Numbered from the stretch's first letter, positions 11,878 through 23,000 are shown. The stretch: 64,000 nt of DNA from Rhabdophis nuchalis (GCA_039707465.1 CM077643.1:62746605-62810604); one strand, 5' to 3'. The notes: generated by a model from the sequence alone, not told the origin. Translations and numbers: made by a program.

Positions 11878-12543
11878 ATGGCCACCCTGCCGCCTTTTGC
11901 TCCATTCAACCCGGCAACGGAATCATGGGCATCGTTCCTCGCCCAATTTGAATGTTTTCTAATAGCGAGTGACTTCGGCGAGTTAACCCCGGCCCACAAG
12001 CCCAGTTATTTCTTGGGCTGCAGGGGCCCCGCCTTGTTTGCGACCGCAAGGAACATCGCGGCGCCAGCGGTGGTCTATGACTTGTCCTGGGACACCCTGC
12101 TCGGCCGCCTTCAAGCCCACTACGCTCCGACTCCGTCCCGCATCGCGAGGCGGTATGCCTTTCGCCAATGCCTGCAGCTGCGATCGCAAACCATCACGGA
12201 CTTCCTGCAGGCATTGCGTGCTGCCGCCATTCCCTGTGAGTTCCCCGCACCCTTTCTGGAAGACTCTTTAGTGGAACAATTTGTTTGCGGGGTGCAGGAC
12301 ATGAGGCTGAAACAGAGCCTCCTTGCCAAATCTGAAATCACCCTGGAGCAGGCGGTCGAGGAAGCCAGGGCGGCAGAGTTGTCTGAGATCTCCGCCACTG
12401 AAATGCTCCGCTGCCAGCCCTTCCAGGCACCGCCGTCCCCCCGCACTTGCCTCGCAGACGACTCGGCCCCCGAAGATGACCTGGACTTGGCTGACCGCAT
12501 GGACAGTCTGTGGGTCGCTGCCTGCAGACCCACAGGCTTTTGA
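11878..12543 (+). CDS. Ty3/gypsy Gag-like polyprotein fragment
   Basis: I chose the start MATLPPFAPF at 11878; the frame is open upstream to 11848 but the internal ATG opens the conserved gag-like region. The product (about 221 aa) has the PFNPATESWASFLAQFECF block followed by a helical capsid-like domain (LLGRLQAHYAPTPSRIARRYAFRQC, DFLQALRAAAIPCEF, QFVCGVQDMRLKQSLL). No CCHC zinc knuckle is visible, and the frame runs into a deletion near 12530 where protease and the catalytic half of RT are missing. It sits between the LTR and the RNase H region of the same remnant. In intact elements Gag forms the particle; here no complete element remains. Confidence 0.75.
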   Translation: MATLPPFAPFNPATESWASFLAQFECFLIASDFGELTPAHKPSYFLGCRGPALFATARNIAAPAVVYDLSWDTLLGRLQAHYAPTPSRIARRYAFRQCLQLRSQTITDFLQALRAAAIPCEFPAPFLEDSLVEQFVCGVQDMRLKQSLLAKSEITLEQAVEEARAAELSEISATEMLRCQPFQAPPSPRTCLADDSAPEDDLDLADRMDSLWVAACRPTGF

Positions 12544-13316
12544 ATTTTTACGCGCCATTCATCCCCCAAAAGGCATCGCTAGCCGAGCCGCTTCATCAGT
12601 TGCTCAACCGATCCGCGGCCTGGTGCTGGGGCAGCTGCGAAGCGCATGCGTTCGCGGCTGTCAAAGACATGCTGACGTCAGAGGCAGTGCTAGTTCAATA
12701 TTGTGACAGCCTGCCTTTGACTTTGGCATGCGATGCCTCCCCCTTCGGCCTGGGGGCAGTCCTAAGCCATGTCCTTCCCAATGGCTCGGAGGCCCCCATC
12801 GCTTTTTACTCCCGGACAATGTCTCCTACGGAGCACAACTACAGCCAGATTGACAAGGAGGCTCTGGCTGTAGTGTCCGGGATTAAAAAATTCCACGAGT
12901 ACCTGTACGGCCGGCCCTTTTCAGTCTTCACCGACCATAAGCCTCTCCTTGGGCTTTTGGCCAGTGACCGGCCCACCCCTTCCATTCTGTCCCCGAGAAT
13001 GACCAGGTGGACGGAGTTCTTGACAGCGTATGAGTATATGCTGTTCTACTGTCCGGGCAAACAGCTGGGGCACGCGGACGCCCTCAGCCATTGCCCCCTC
13101 CCCAAGACGGATCTGGAGCCGGTGCCGGCCCTGTCCGTCTTGTCTGTGGCCGAGTCAGACCTCCCCCTGGCCTCATCAGGCGTGGTTGCCCACACGAAGG
13201 CCAACCCTGTCCTGTCCCAGGTCTCCACCTGGGTCCTGCGAGGGTGGCCCCCGGGCACCCTGTCCGACGAGTTTCGGCCGTTCAAAGCCCGCCAGCTGGA
13301 GCTGTCGCTCCACTGA
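12530..13316 (+). pseudogene. Ty3/gypsy Pol remnant: RT thumb and RNase H
   Basis: The frame starts in the RT thumb region (LNFYAPFIPQKASLAEPLHQLL) with no upstream palm, so the YXDD catalytic block is gone. It then gives a tethered RNase H: LTLACDASPFGLGAVLSH, SRTMSPTEHNYSQIDKEALAVV, FTDHKPLLGLL, then a HADALSHCP segment. A stop lies at 13314-13316 before integrase. The junction with the gag frame around 12530 is an internal deletion that removes protease and RT core. Related to the gypsy lineage with a VDFAGPF integrase motif. Confidence 0.85.
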
Positions 13317-13371
13317 GGGTGTTTGCTGTGGGGGGACAAGGTCATCATCCCCCCCCCTCTGACACCAGGTA

Positions 13372-14220
13372 CTCCAGTCCCTCCATGCGAACCACCCCGG
13401 CATAGCTCGGATGAAGGCCCTTGGCCAGAGCTATGTGTGGTGGCCTCGCATGGACGAGGAGGTTGCCACCTGGGTGGGAGTGTGCTTGGCTTGCCAGTCC
13501 TCCTGCCCCGCACCTCCGTCGGTCCCACCTCGGAAATGGGATGTCCCCAAGGCCCCTTGGTCCCGGATTCACGTAGACTTCGCGGGTCCCTTTCATGGCC
13601 ACACCTTCCTGGTGGTGGTGGACGCTTATTCCTGCTGGGCGGAGGTCATCCTCATGGCCTCCATCATGGCGGAGAGTACCGTGCATGCACTTCGGCGCCT
13701 CTTTGCCATATACGGGTTGCTGGACACTCTGGTGTCCGACAACGGCCCACAGTTTCATTCCACCACCTTCCAGGAAATCCTGGCCTCCCAGGGGATCCGC
13801 CACGTGCCAACGACCCCTTACCATCCTGCCGGCAATGGACGGCCGGAACAGGCTGTCTGCTCGGCCAAGGAGGCCCTCGGCAGGATGGAGAGGGGGGATT
13901 GGCATACAAGGGTGGCTGCTTACCTTATGGGTCAGCATTCCACTCCTTGCCCCGCGACAGGGAAAAGTCTCGCTGAACTCCTGATGGGCTGCCGCCTACG
14001 AACCACCTTGGACAGGCTGCACCCCCTCTATAATGAGGTGCGGCCTTGCAACCTGGGGGCTCCCCCTCCGCGCCAGTTCCTAGTAGGGGACCTGGTTTTT
14101 GCTAGGAATTTTATGGGGGATCCATGGTGGGTCCCTGCTACTGTCCTAGCACTAACCGGCCCCTGCTCTTACAGGGTCGGACTGCCTGACGGATCCAAGT
14201 GGCGGCGCCATCTGGATTAG
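13372..14220 (+). pseudogene. Ty3/gypsy integrase
   Basis: An HHCC zinc-binding start (LHANHPGIARM...CLACQ) leads to the catalytic core: HVDFAGPF (first Asp), VSDNGPQFH (second Asp) and a PYHPAGNGRPEQAV block that retains the Glu. A GPY/F-like module (FLVGDLVFARNF...GPCSYRVGLPDGS) closes it. The domain itself is open from about 13372 to 14220, but it is cut off from RNase H by the stop at 13314 and a frame change. So integrase is nearly whole while RT is deleted. The element cannot move alone. Confidence 0.88.
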
Positions 14221-14484
14221 GTAAGGCGCCGCACTCCATCGCAGGCCTTCCCCGAGTCAGGCCTACCTACCGCTGACGCCGCCTTCCGGCATTCCCCCCC
14301 CCTCTGGAGTCAAACCAACACGCCTCCAGAGGCCTTCGCTTCTTCAGGCCTACCCTACCCAGTTACCGCCTGCCGGCAACCAATGAACACCTCAAGCCCG
14401 ATCGCCTCGCCCCCTCGCCCAGACTCACCATTGCCGAAGGCTTCCGCATCTGCTGCAGGCCCAGATGATGTCGCCCAGAGCTAC
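14221..14484 (+). other. 3' remainder of the gypsy element, no LTR
   Basis: GC-rich sequence follows integrase and has no long ORF. No copy of the 11430-11746 LTR is found before L2 sequence resumes at about 14485, so the 3' LTR and about 300 bp of the L2 host sequence were lost together. Confidence 0.6.
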
Positions 14485-14834
14485 ACCCCCATCAGGGAGG
14501 AGCTACAATGGGCACGTCCTCCCTCGATGAACTCCGTTTCGGTGCTGTGACCGGGTCGAAAGCCGGACTGGCACGGGTCTAGATAATCAATTTCCTCCAG
14601 GTGGCAAGGAAACTGCAGTGCCACCACACTCTCTACAACCTTCGCTAGAAAGTGAAGGTTGGAGACTGGACGGTAATTCTCCAATAATGCTGGGTCCAGG
14701 GAAGGCTTCTTGAGGAGAGGTCTCACCACCGCCTCCTTCAAGGCGGTAGGCGAAAAACCCTCACTTAAAGAAGAGTTCACTATGTCCTGGAGCCAGCCTC
14801 GTGTCACCTCCCAGGATGCCAGTACAAGCCAGTA
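14485..14834 (-). pseudogene. L2-type LINE, upstream RT fragment
   Basis: On the minus strand the frame reads [13 protein letters not shown] (shifted), [48 protein letters not shown] and [17 protein letters not shown], the L2 RT fingers. It is the other half of the element at 10286-11429. The outer edge at about 14834 is the 5' truncation point of this L2 inside copy c. Confidence 0.85.
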
Positions 14835-15048
14835 TGGAAAAGTTTCTTGCTGAGAACAAAGAAGCACCATTTTTCCGCCTCTTTGGCAGTCGTGAAGAAT
14901 TAATGAAAGTCCATTTCTACTGTAACAAGACTCAGATACAAAGTATTGACAGCAATTCCATATATGGTAAAACTTTCATTTTCAATTAGTTAAAAATCGG
15001 ATGTTGCTTTCTTTCTCTCCCTGAGCCCGGGGAGCATTTTAAAACGCC
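14835..15048 (-). mobile_element. L1-type ORF1-only element (copy c), 5' UTR part
   Basis: It matches the 5' UTR of copy d (19885-20095): TTTCTTGCTGAGAACAAAG, GAGATACAAAGTAT, GAGCATTTxAAAACGC. It completes the element started at 8875; the far TSD is 15049-15066. Relative to copy d it is truncated by about 420 bp at the 5' end. Confidence 0.85.
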
Positions 15049-15066
15049 GAATAAGCGTGCACTTTT

Positions 15067-15225
15067 AATGAAGCCCATTAAAAGAAAAAGAAAGGGGGTA
15101 TTTCCTTTTTAAAAAAAACAAACCATAGCTATGATAGCAGCTTGTAAAAAATCTATTTGTTGCCCAAATGTGCAGCAATGTGAATCCATTTGGTCCTGTG
15201 GTACTGAGCATTCCATATTGTATTG
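15067..15225 (+). other. Sequence continuing the duplication block toward the serpin
   Basis: CACTTTTAATGAAGCCCATTAAA at 15060 matches 63922-63945 in the second copy, showing that the duplicated sequence reaches at least here. No gene or repeat is recognised in the rest. Confidence 0.5.
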
Positions 15226-15331
15226 CAGGGATGTCCAAACTTGGGAACTTTAAGACTTGTGGACTTCAATTCCCAGAATTCTGTGAGTTGAAGTCCACAA
15301 GTCTTAAAGTTCCCAAGTTTGGACATCCCTG
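15226..15331. mobile_element. 106-bp palindromic hAT-like MITE
   Basis: The whole element is an almost perfect palindrome: CAGGGATGTCCAAACTTGGG at the left is the reverse complement of the right end, and the arms meet at CCCAGAATTC. It is flanked by a perfect 8-bp TSD, TTGTATTG at 15218-15225 and 15332-15339. A degraded half-copy is at 6922-6990 and its paralogue at 59464-59520. Confidence 0.93.
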
Positions 15332-15479
15332 TTGTATTGGCAACAAATCTTACAACAATAAAATATAAGGTTTACATTTTATTATCAGTAGAAGTTTTTT
15401 TTTTAATGAATGACAGGTTTTTAAAAACTCAGCCCAATCTAGAGTATTACAGCAAACTCAGCCCCTCCTAACCTAAAAT

Positions 15480-15745
15480 GAATGAATCGCAAAGGTCTTA
15501 CGGATGTCCAAAGGGTTCTTTTCAAAAGGCAACTGGCCTTTTTTGTTTTTTTATTGAAAATATTTTGCTGTGAAGAAGTCTCTTGGATGAGAAATGAAAG
15601 GTTTTCAAGGAAAAAAACAAGAAAGGTCAGTTGAAAAGCACCTTTGGGGACAACTAGGACCTGGATGATTGAGAATCTCCAGACATTTACCAAAGCTGTT
15701 GTATATGCATGTGATTGTGTAAGGAAGCTCTTATGATTGTTCTTA
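15480..15745. other. Possible unclassified repeat
   Basis: The motif TCTCTTGGATGAGAAATGAAAGGTTTTCAAGG followed by AGGACCTGGATGATTGAGAATCTCC looks like an interspersed repeat I associate with squamate genomes, but I cannot assign its class. No gene is seen in 15332-15745. Confidence 0.35.
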
Positions 15746-15749
15746 TGGA

Positions 15750-15931
15750 AGTATATATATATATGTTGCATTTTTGCTGATAAATAAATGAAGGGAGACT
15801 AGTATAGATTTATTTCAAGCTATTTAGCTCTCATCAGCTGTCCATACCATTACTGGGATTCAATCCTGGGCTGTTTTTACATGTGAGGCAGTTACATTAA
15901 CCTCTAAGCCACAAGCTCTCCTCCCTTATCA
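15750..15931 (-). mobile_element. tRNA-derived SINE
   Basis: On the minus strand, GTGGCTTAGAGGTTAATG (15895-15912) fits a Pol III A box, and GGATTGAATCC (15856-15866) fits a B box (GGTTCGANTCC). They are spaced as in a tRNA head, followed by an AGCTGATGAGAGCTAAATAGC body. The 5' end near 15931 is followed by a (TA)n at 15750-15765 on the 3' side. Confidence 0.7.
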
Positions 15932-15953
15932 GCTAAGCCAGGGGAATGATTAA

Positions 15954-16130
15954 GTGTTTTGTCAAAGCACCTGGTATGCTCAAATATATAAGGGAGCATA
16001 CTACTTCCCTTTTGCCCTTCAGCTCCACTTTTTTTGTGTCTGGAAGTCTCCTGGAGTGGGGCTGAAAGGCAAAAGGGAAGCAGTATGCTCTCTCCAATAT
16101 TTGGGCATACCAGGTGCTTTGACAAAACAC
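15954..16130. repeat. Long imperfect inverted repeat (76-bp arms)
   Basis: The left arm 15954-16029 (GTGTTTTGTCAAAGCACC...) pairs with 16055-16130 (...GGTGCTTTGACAAAACAC) around a 25-base loop, with scattered mismatches. The CTGAAAGGCAAAAGGGAAGC motif also resembles 22240-22265, so both may be Penelope-like terminal structures. It lies about 300 bp upstream of the first serpin coding exon. Confidence 0.85.
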
Positions 16131-16172
16131 AATACACGCACACACACGCACACACACAAATACACACACTAC
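16131..16172 (+). repeat. (CA)n microsatellite, imperfect
   Basis: CACGCACACACACGCACACACACAAATACACACAC-type run. Confidence 0.9.
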
Positions 16173-16422
16173 ACATAATTAGCTCAAAAATGTACCAAAA
16201 AAGTTCATGACTATGACATGACGTGGGTTTCAAATAAGTAGGGCATAAATTTATATTACCACATTCTTGACTTGAAAAAAAAACAAGTTATCATCAACAT
16301 CCTTTCATGCTGACCTTTAGCTAGAAACCAAAATACTGCAAGACTGTACAGAAAATGAATTTTACAAACCCAGTTTATAATAAAATAAAATCCCTCTTCT
16401 TTATCCCTATTTTCTTTTGCAG

Positions 16423-17052
16423 AATAAATTACCGGCAAGATGAACAGGATCATTCATCTGAGCTTGGCCTTGATAGTGTTTTCCCTTGTCAGCCACGGCC
16501 ACCATGATGTTGATCATCACCACGATCATCACGACCCCAAAGCTGCTATCAAGATCCAACATAATCTTGATCATTTTGCAATTGAACTCTACAAAATACT
16601 GGCTGCAAGATCAGATGGAGAGAACGTTGTTTTCTCACCCTACAGCATTTCTATACTGCTTTCAATCCTGTTATTAGGGACAAATTCAAACACGCATGCA
16701 GAGATTTTAAAGGGCCTTGGTTTTAACACGACAAACATTCAGGAAGACGAGATCCACCAGGGCTTTTATGAACTTCTCCATCTGATCACACATTCAGAGG
16801 AGGATTACAAGCTGGATATTGGACAGGGCCTGTTTTTAAGGGAAGGCATACAACCATTGCAGACATTTGTAGATAAGATTAAGGAATTCTATGAAGCAGA
16901 AATCCAATCCACAAAGTTTCAGGATCCAAAAGAAGCTGAAAAACAGATCAATGATTATATAAAGGAAAAAACACATGGGAAAATTGCAGAATTAGTCAAG
17001 GGTCTTACCTCAAAAACAGTCTTTGTTCTCACAAACTACATATTCTTTAAAG
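16423..17052 (+). CDS. Serpin coding exon 1 with 17 nt of 5' UTR
   Basis: The acceptor is a TTTTCTTTTGCAG tract ending at 16422. The ATG at 16440 has A at -3. The exon encodes residues 1-204 and ends AAAG before GTAAAC (phase 1). The acceptor implies at least one upstream non-coding exon, which I could not locate. Confidence 0.92.
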
Positions 17053-20000
17053 GTAAACTTCACAGAGGAAAGGGAAGATTCCTTCTCTAAAGAAAATATC
17101 CAAAGATGCTCTTTGAGACAAGAGTAAAACTTTTTGAGTTTGGTGAAAGAGGGGTGGAATTCCACAAATTCAGGGGGGGAAACCCCGTAATTTCTTATCA
17201 ATAAAAAGTACATGCACTGAAAAACTGGTCCAGGACAGAAATTTAAGTATATTCTTTACTTCTCGTATGACTACTTCACTGTTGGGGGTTGTATGAAACA
17301 GAAACTATGTATAGCGTAGCCCCCTAATCTGACTTTTAGATACTTTTTAAATTTGGGGATTTTAATCTGGTTTTAGCACAGGATCCATTGAATTAGTTTT
17401 TTAAATTTTATATGATGTTTTGTATGTATTTTTAATTTTCCTGTGCGCCGCCCTGGGTCCGTTTGGAGAAGGGCGGGGTATAAATGGAATAAATAATATA
17501 AATATATATATTTTATAACCAAATTACATGGTTTTTCACTTTTATGGAACTATTTTAGGAATGGCAGTTCCAGTTTTTAAAAGCACCTAAGAGGAAGCCC
17601 TCTTACCCAAAGTGGCATAACTGATATCTCAGACTAGTGGGCATTATTCCTGTTGTTCATAGAATTGGATTACAAATGCAACTAAAATGCATCCTTGTAG
17701 AGTTTAAAAACAAGGAAAAGAGAAATGGACTGACTCTTCTAAATAATTCCGCTTCGTATAAGATCACAGGCTGAACATCTCTCTATCTGAACAGAGTGTA
17801 AGTCCATAAGGCTGTGCAGAATTTAGAATGGGTATTTTCTCTTCAACCGAGATTGAAGTCAAATGTGTCATGAAAGAAGGTACATGGCCATTTTCTTCTG
17901 ACAGCAATACAGCAGCTGCATTGCTTCATGGCTAAGCAGCATTTGGTGCAGATGTGCAAAAACAGGTCCCAGCTTTGCAAGTGTTGGTCAGCATAAGAAA
18001 ATGAATCCAGAGCATCTTACTAGTTCATCTCTTTGCCTCAGTAAAGAAGATCACAGATCTTCCTGAGGGCAAATCTAATTCACCTCATGCAGGTTTGATA
18101 CTCTTATCCAAAAATTACTGTGGGTCTTTTTTGTTCTCTTTAGGAAACTGGAAGAATCCTTTTGATCCAGAGTTCACAAGAGAAGAGGACTTCTTTGTGG
18201 ATCACAACACAACTGTCAAAGTTCAAATGATGCACAGGACCGGATGGTTTTACTCCTATTTTGATAGGCAGCTGTCTTGCACAGTACTGCTGTTAGACTA
18301 CAATGGTACAGCCACCACATTTTTTGTTTTGCCTGATCCTAAAAAAGAGAAGTCATTGGATGAGATGCTGTCAATAGAAACTGTGAACAGATGGGCAAAA
18401 AATGCACACAGGTAACACTTCTTTTTACGCTTCTATATTTCTCCATATATATCTCCATATTTCTCCATATTTCTCCGTATATTCTTGGTTAAAAAAAGTT
18501 TTATTGGTTTTTACAAATTTTTTCAATCAGGAAAAGGGTATAAGGTATTAGTGAGACATTTTGAGGACATCTATGTCGGAGGCGTCGGCCCCCTCCGAGG
18601 CTTCATACAGAAAAAAAAAGGTGATACAATAAATTTTCCATTTCCCTACAAAGTGGAAAGAGATACATACATATATCATTTCATAACTTCATGCAATCAA
18701 TCATTTGTTTCTATAAACATCCAGATAAGGGTTACACTATATTGAAAAAAGTCATTTGTGAGATCTGAGTCTTTTAGCAATTGTATCCTCTTCTCCTTGA
18801 CCACCAGTGGGCGGGGCCGTGGCCCCTCCCATTCCCCCATTTTCATCCTCCAGGATTGAGGAATGTTTTTTAAGAAAGGCTTCCACCTCTGCAATTGTTT
18901 TAATTCTTACTCTCCCTCCCTCCCAGAACACTAACATTCCTTCGGGCATCGACCACTTGAACCACACCCTTTTTTGTATAATCTTTTTGATAAGAAGGAA
19001 TATTTCCTTCTTATTTCTCTAATCTTTTTCGGGATCTGTTTCAAAATGGCAATCTCAGTCTGTTGATATATCAAGGGACCATCTCTCTGTGCTCTCAGGA
19101 TCCCATCCCTCGTCGACCTTCTTACAAATTTAATATGTATCTCTCTGGGTACTTCATTTATTCTGGCATATGCTGAATTAATTCTATAAATCAAATCAAT
19201 GTCCCCCCAAATATCTTCTTTGCTCTTTTTAGTATAATCTGCTAACATCGTACACATTAAATCTTTTAAATCCCCAGAGTCAGCTTCAGGAACATTTTGA
19301 AACCTTAAAAAGTAAGACATCCTTTCTAAATCCATCCTAGACACATGACCAGCTAAATCCACTAATTCTTTTTGAGAATTACTTATCTCTCCCCTCATCT
19401 CAGCCTCCAGTCCATCAATTCTTTGTTTATTTTCCATTAGTGCTTTCTGTGTCTCCAAAAGTTCCAGTTTTGAACTAACATTGTCTTTCCTGATTTCTTT
19501 TATTTCTTTCATGATGTTTTGTAGAGTTTCCTCTATTGTTGATAACTGTGTAGCTTCCCCCTCCGTTTCTTTGGAAAACATTGAAGTAATCTTAGGTTGG
19601 TCTGGGTGCTTTTTTGAAGCCATAATGAAAGTGTTAAATTCTTGTCACTAATATGGTGTCTGTTGGAGAGGTAGTCCGTGAGGCGAGGAGAGAGTAAGAG
19701 TCAGAGTCCAAATTTAAAATGCACTTTGCTTAAAATCCAGAGAGAGAACAATTTTTTAAACAGCAATCAAATGGGAAAAAGAAGAAGGCACATCTGGGAG
19801 AAATCCTAAGAGTCCATTGCATTAATCCAATAGTAAAAGGTTCAGTCCCATAAAAATGAAGGAGTGTCAGCACTTTTCAAAGAGAAATATTTCTTGCTGA
19901 GAACAAAGGAACGCCATCTTCCCCGCCCCTCTGGCAGCCGCGGAGAACTAGTGAAAGTCCATATCAGTTGTTGCAAGACAGAGATACAAAGTATCATTAA

Positions 20001-23000
20001 CAGTCTTAAAGTGAAAGACTTTCATTTGCTGTTTAAAAATCAGATGTTAAGTTCTCCTCCTCCCCAAGCCTGGGGAGCATTTCAAAACGCTGCTTTTTTT
20101 TTCCTTCCAAGGAGGGGTTTTACAAACTCCCCCCTCCTTCTTCTTTAAAAATTAAAGTTGAAGGCATTAATTATTAAATCACTCACAGTCCACTCTGCTG
20201 CAATGACGGAGCCTCGGTGTTGCCTTCAGCTCCGGCTTTCAGCCCAACTTTAATTGCAGCTGTCCCAGCTCTCCATCGGCGAAGGGGATGAAAGGGAAAC
20301 TCCCCCCCCCGTGACTCGTTTTCCGGCGCCTGGGACAGGCGGGAGCCACCCCCCCGACTGCCGTCAGGGTGGGGGAATCCCCACGGGCCGTCCATGCAGT
20401 GGGGGCTCTTTAGCAAGAGCCCCCATGCCCCCGAAGGCGCCGCCGGAGCAACCAAGCAGCGGACGTGTCAAAGACCCATCCGTCGCCTCCGGAAGACCGG
20501 AAATGGAATCATTAGTATATTCTTAAAGGGTAACTAAAAACAATTTAGTGTCCTTGCATTCTGTGCTATGCTCTTCCATAAAGTTCCTCTCTTGATATTG
20601 TCCCCTGTGTATGAGAATAGAAGATTTGTTCACTAATTCTTAACCACCTTACTAATTATTCTTCCTTCCTGCTTGTTTTATGTTACTTCATCCTTTTGCA
20701 AAATATCTCAAGACATGCTATTCAGAGACTTATATGTTCCTGTGGAAAATTCTGCATCATTGTTCTAAGTCAGGGGTCAGCAATCTTAAACACTCAGAGA
20801 AACACAAAGGTCCTAAACGGAAGCCCCCTATTCAATTCTGGAGCCAACCAATTCTAGTTTCCCCCACCATAGAGTTTCATCCTAATGTGGCATCCTTTTT
20901 CCTACCTGTCCTAACCGAGAGCCCTATCGATTGTGGAGCCGACTGGTGACAGGGAGCTGCAGCACAGAGATGAAAGAGCCACATGTGGCTCCAGAGCCAC
21001 AGTTTGCTGACCCTTTTTCTAACTTGTGAAAGAGTATCCTAGAGGACTGAATGGTGGTAGAAGGGGGAGGGCTTTAGTGAGGAGATGCCAAATGCACCTC
21101 AGAAGCCTCATACCACCACGAACAAAGCAGACGGGAATGGCTTCCTAACCCCTCTACACAAAAAATAAAAAAATATTTTGCTCAAGTCCCATTTGGCCTT
21201 ACAATGTTGTATTTGATCCCTTCATAATACTTCAATACTCCGCTTATTTTTTGCAATATCTTCAGTTTTATTCCTGTATCTTAATTAATCTCAGGTATGC
21301 CAGCATCTGGGTCTGCCATAGAGGTAAAATTCTGCAAGATGGTGAGTGTGGCATCATGATAGAAAAGTGGTGGGGCTTTGACACTTGATGTGGTTACCAT
21401 CTTGTAGATTTTGATCTTCCATGCAGACACTGCAAATTAAATCCCTTTCCCAGATCAAATAGATCACCTGAAACTGGATTAAAATCAGTCTGAATCAAAT
21501 CAATAGTTCAAATTAGAGGCAGTACTCATTATGGATCATAGTTTGCACCAACAACTTTATTGTAAAGCAAAACATCAGACTTATAACATCAGTACATCAA
21601 TTCCAGCTGCAGCTATTAATCTAATTAGTTTATGACTATGACTTTTGACTTCCTGCCAGCTTCCCCACTGACTTTATTTTTTAAAAGCTGGCTGTGAAGG
21701 TTGCAAATGACAATCACACTACCATAGGACAATCACTGTAATTCACCTCCCCCTCTTTGCTTGTTCAAGCAATCTTTCTATACTGTGATGGAGAGAGAGG
21801 GATCACACAAGAAATCTCTTTAGGCCAGCTTTCTTTTTTTTCTTTTTTTAAGAATTTTACTTATTTTTTAATAAAAGAAAAATACAAAAAAGAAAAATCA
21901 TCATTCTACATTGTATCCTTTGGAAAATATGTCAACTGGTTACACATAACTCTTGTGCATTTCTAGAAATTATTACTCATGAATAATCTAGTTTTATAGA
22001 TTTTAAATCAAAAGATTCATTATATATCTTAATATTATTACACCCGAATTCTCCTCTAATATTCCATATTTGGTCTATCTTCTTCTTCAGACAAGTCTTA
22101 CTTAAACATAAACACATAATGGCATCCATTGTCTATTCCAAACATACATGAATATATACATACACCTATGTTGGCGGTCTCTGGTGATGAGCCAGAGGAG
22201 AAACACCTATCATACACCTATCTTGATGGTCTCTGGTGATGAGCTGAAAGGCAGGAAAGGAAACAGTATGTCTCCTCCCTTAATTGGGGCCTAATAACAG
22301 GTTGTTTTGAAACAATTACCTATACACACAGATATATATAGTCACAGTCACAGACAGAAGCCTGCCTGATGATGACAAGTGAGATCTTGTCGAAACGTTG
22401 CAATAACATCTCCATGTTATATACACGGGAAATATATATATTTCATAGATTTTCATGGGTGTAGGTATGCTGGCATTGCTTGCTTCGGGTATTTTCCCGT
22501 GTATAAGGCATGGAAATGTTATTGCAACGTTTCGACTAGATCTCACTTGTCATTGTCAGGCTTTGGTCTGTGACTGTGACTGCAAAGGCATGGCCCTTTT
22601 TAAAATCTTGGTGGGAGGTGTGGAGTGATGACTATTGTTGTGAGTGTGTTGATTAGCTTTGCAGCTGCATCATGACTGGTATATTGATGCTGATTGGTCT
22701 CATTTGTATGTTTCTCCTTATTTTGAATTTCAACGGCTTGGGTGGAGGGTGAGGCTCGTCTGCTGGTCAGTGCTGGTTTCCAGATGTCTGGTAGGCGGGA
22801 GGTGTCATCACGTTTGTTCATACTGTTAGATTGCTTCTCTATTTCAAGTATGAACAAACGTGATGACACCTCCCGCCTACCAGACATCTGGAAACCAGCA
22901 CTGACCAGCAGACGAGCCCCACCCTCCACATTTCGCATATTATTGCCCAGTGTAGCTCTCAGATAATACCGCATCCCAGTTTCTATCTTTACATGTTGTT

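Noticed and set aside
11430..14484. An endogenous retrovirus
   Set aside because: No envelope frame, and the integrase and RNase H motifs (VDFAGPF, FTDHKPL) fit a Ty3/gypsy retrotransposon.
15850..15915. A true tRNA gene on the minus strand
   Set aside because: A and B boxes are recognisable, but the cloverleaf ends do not pair and the sequence continues into a SINE body.
22742..22966. Frames across 22600-23379 and 22742-22966 as a host protein
   Set aside because: The frames include the inverted repeat and its mirror translation, and the remainder looks like LINE-derived sequence.
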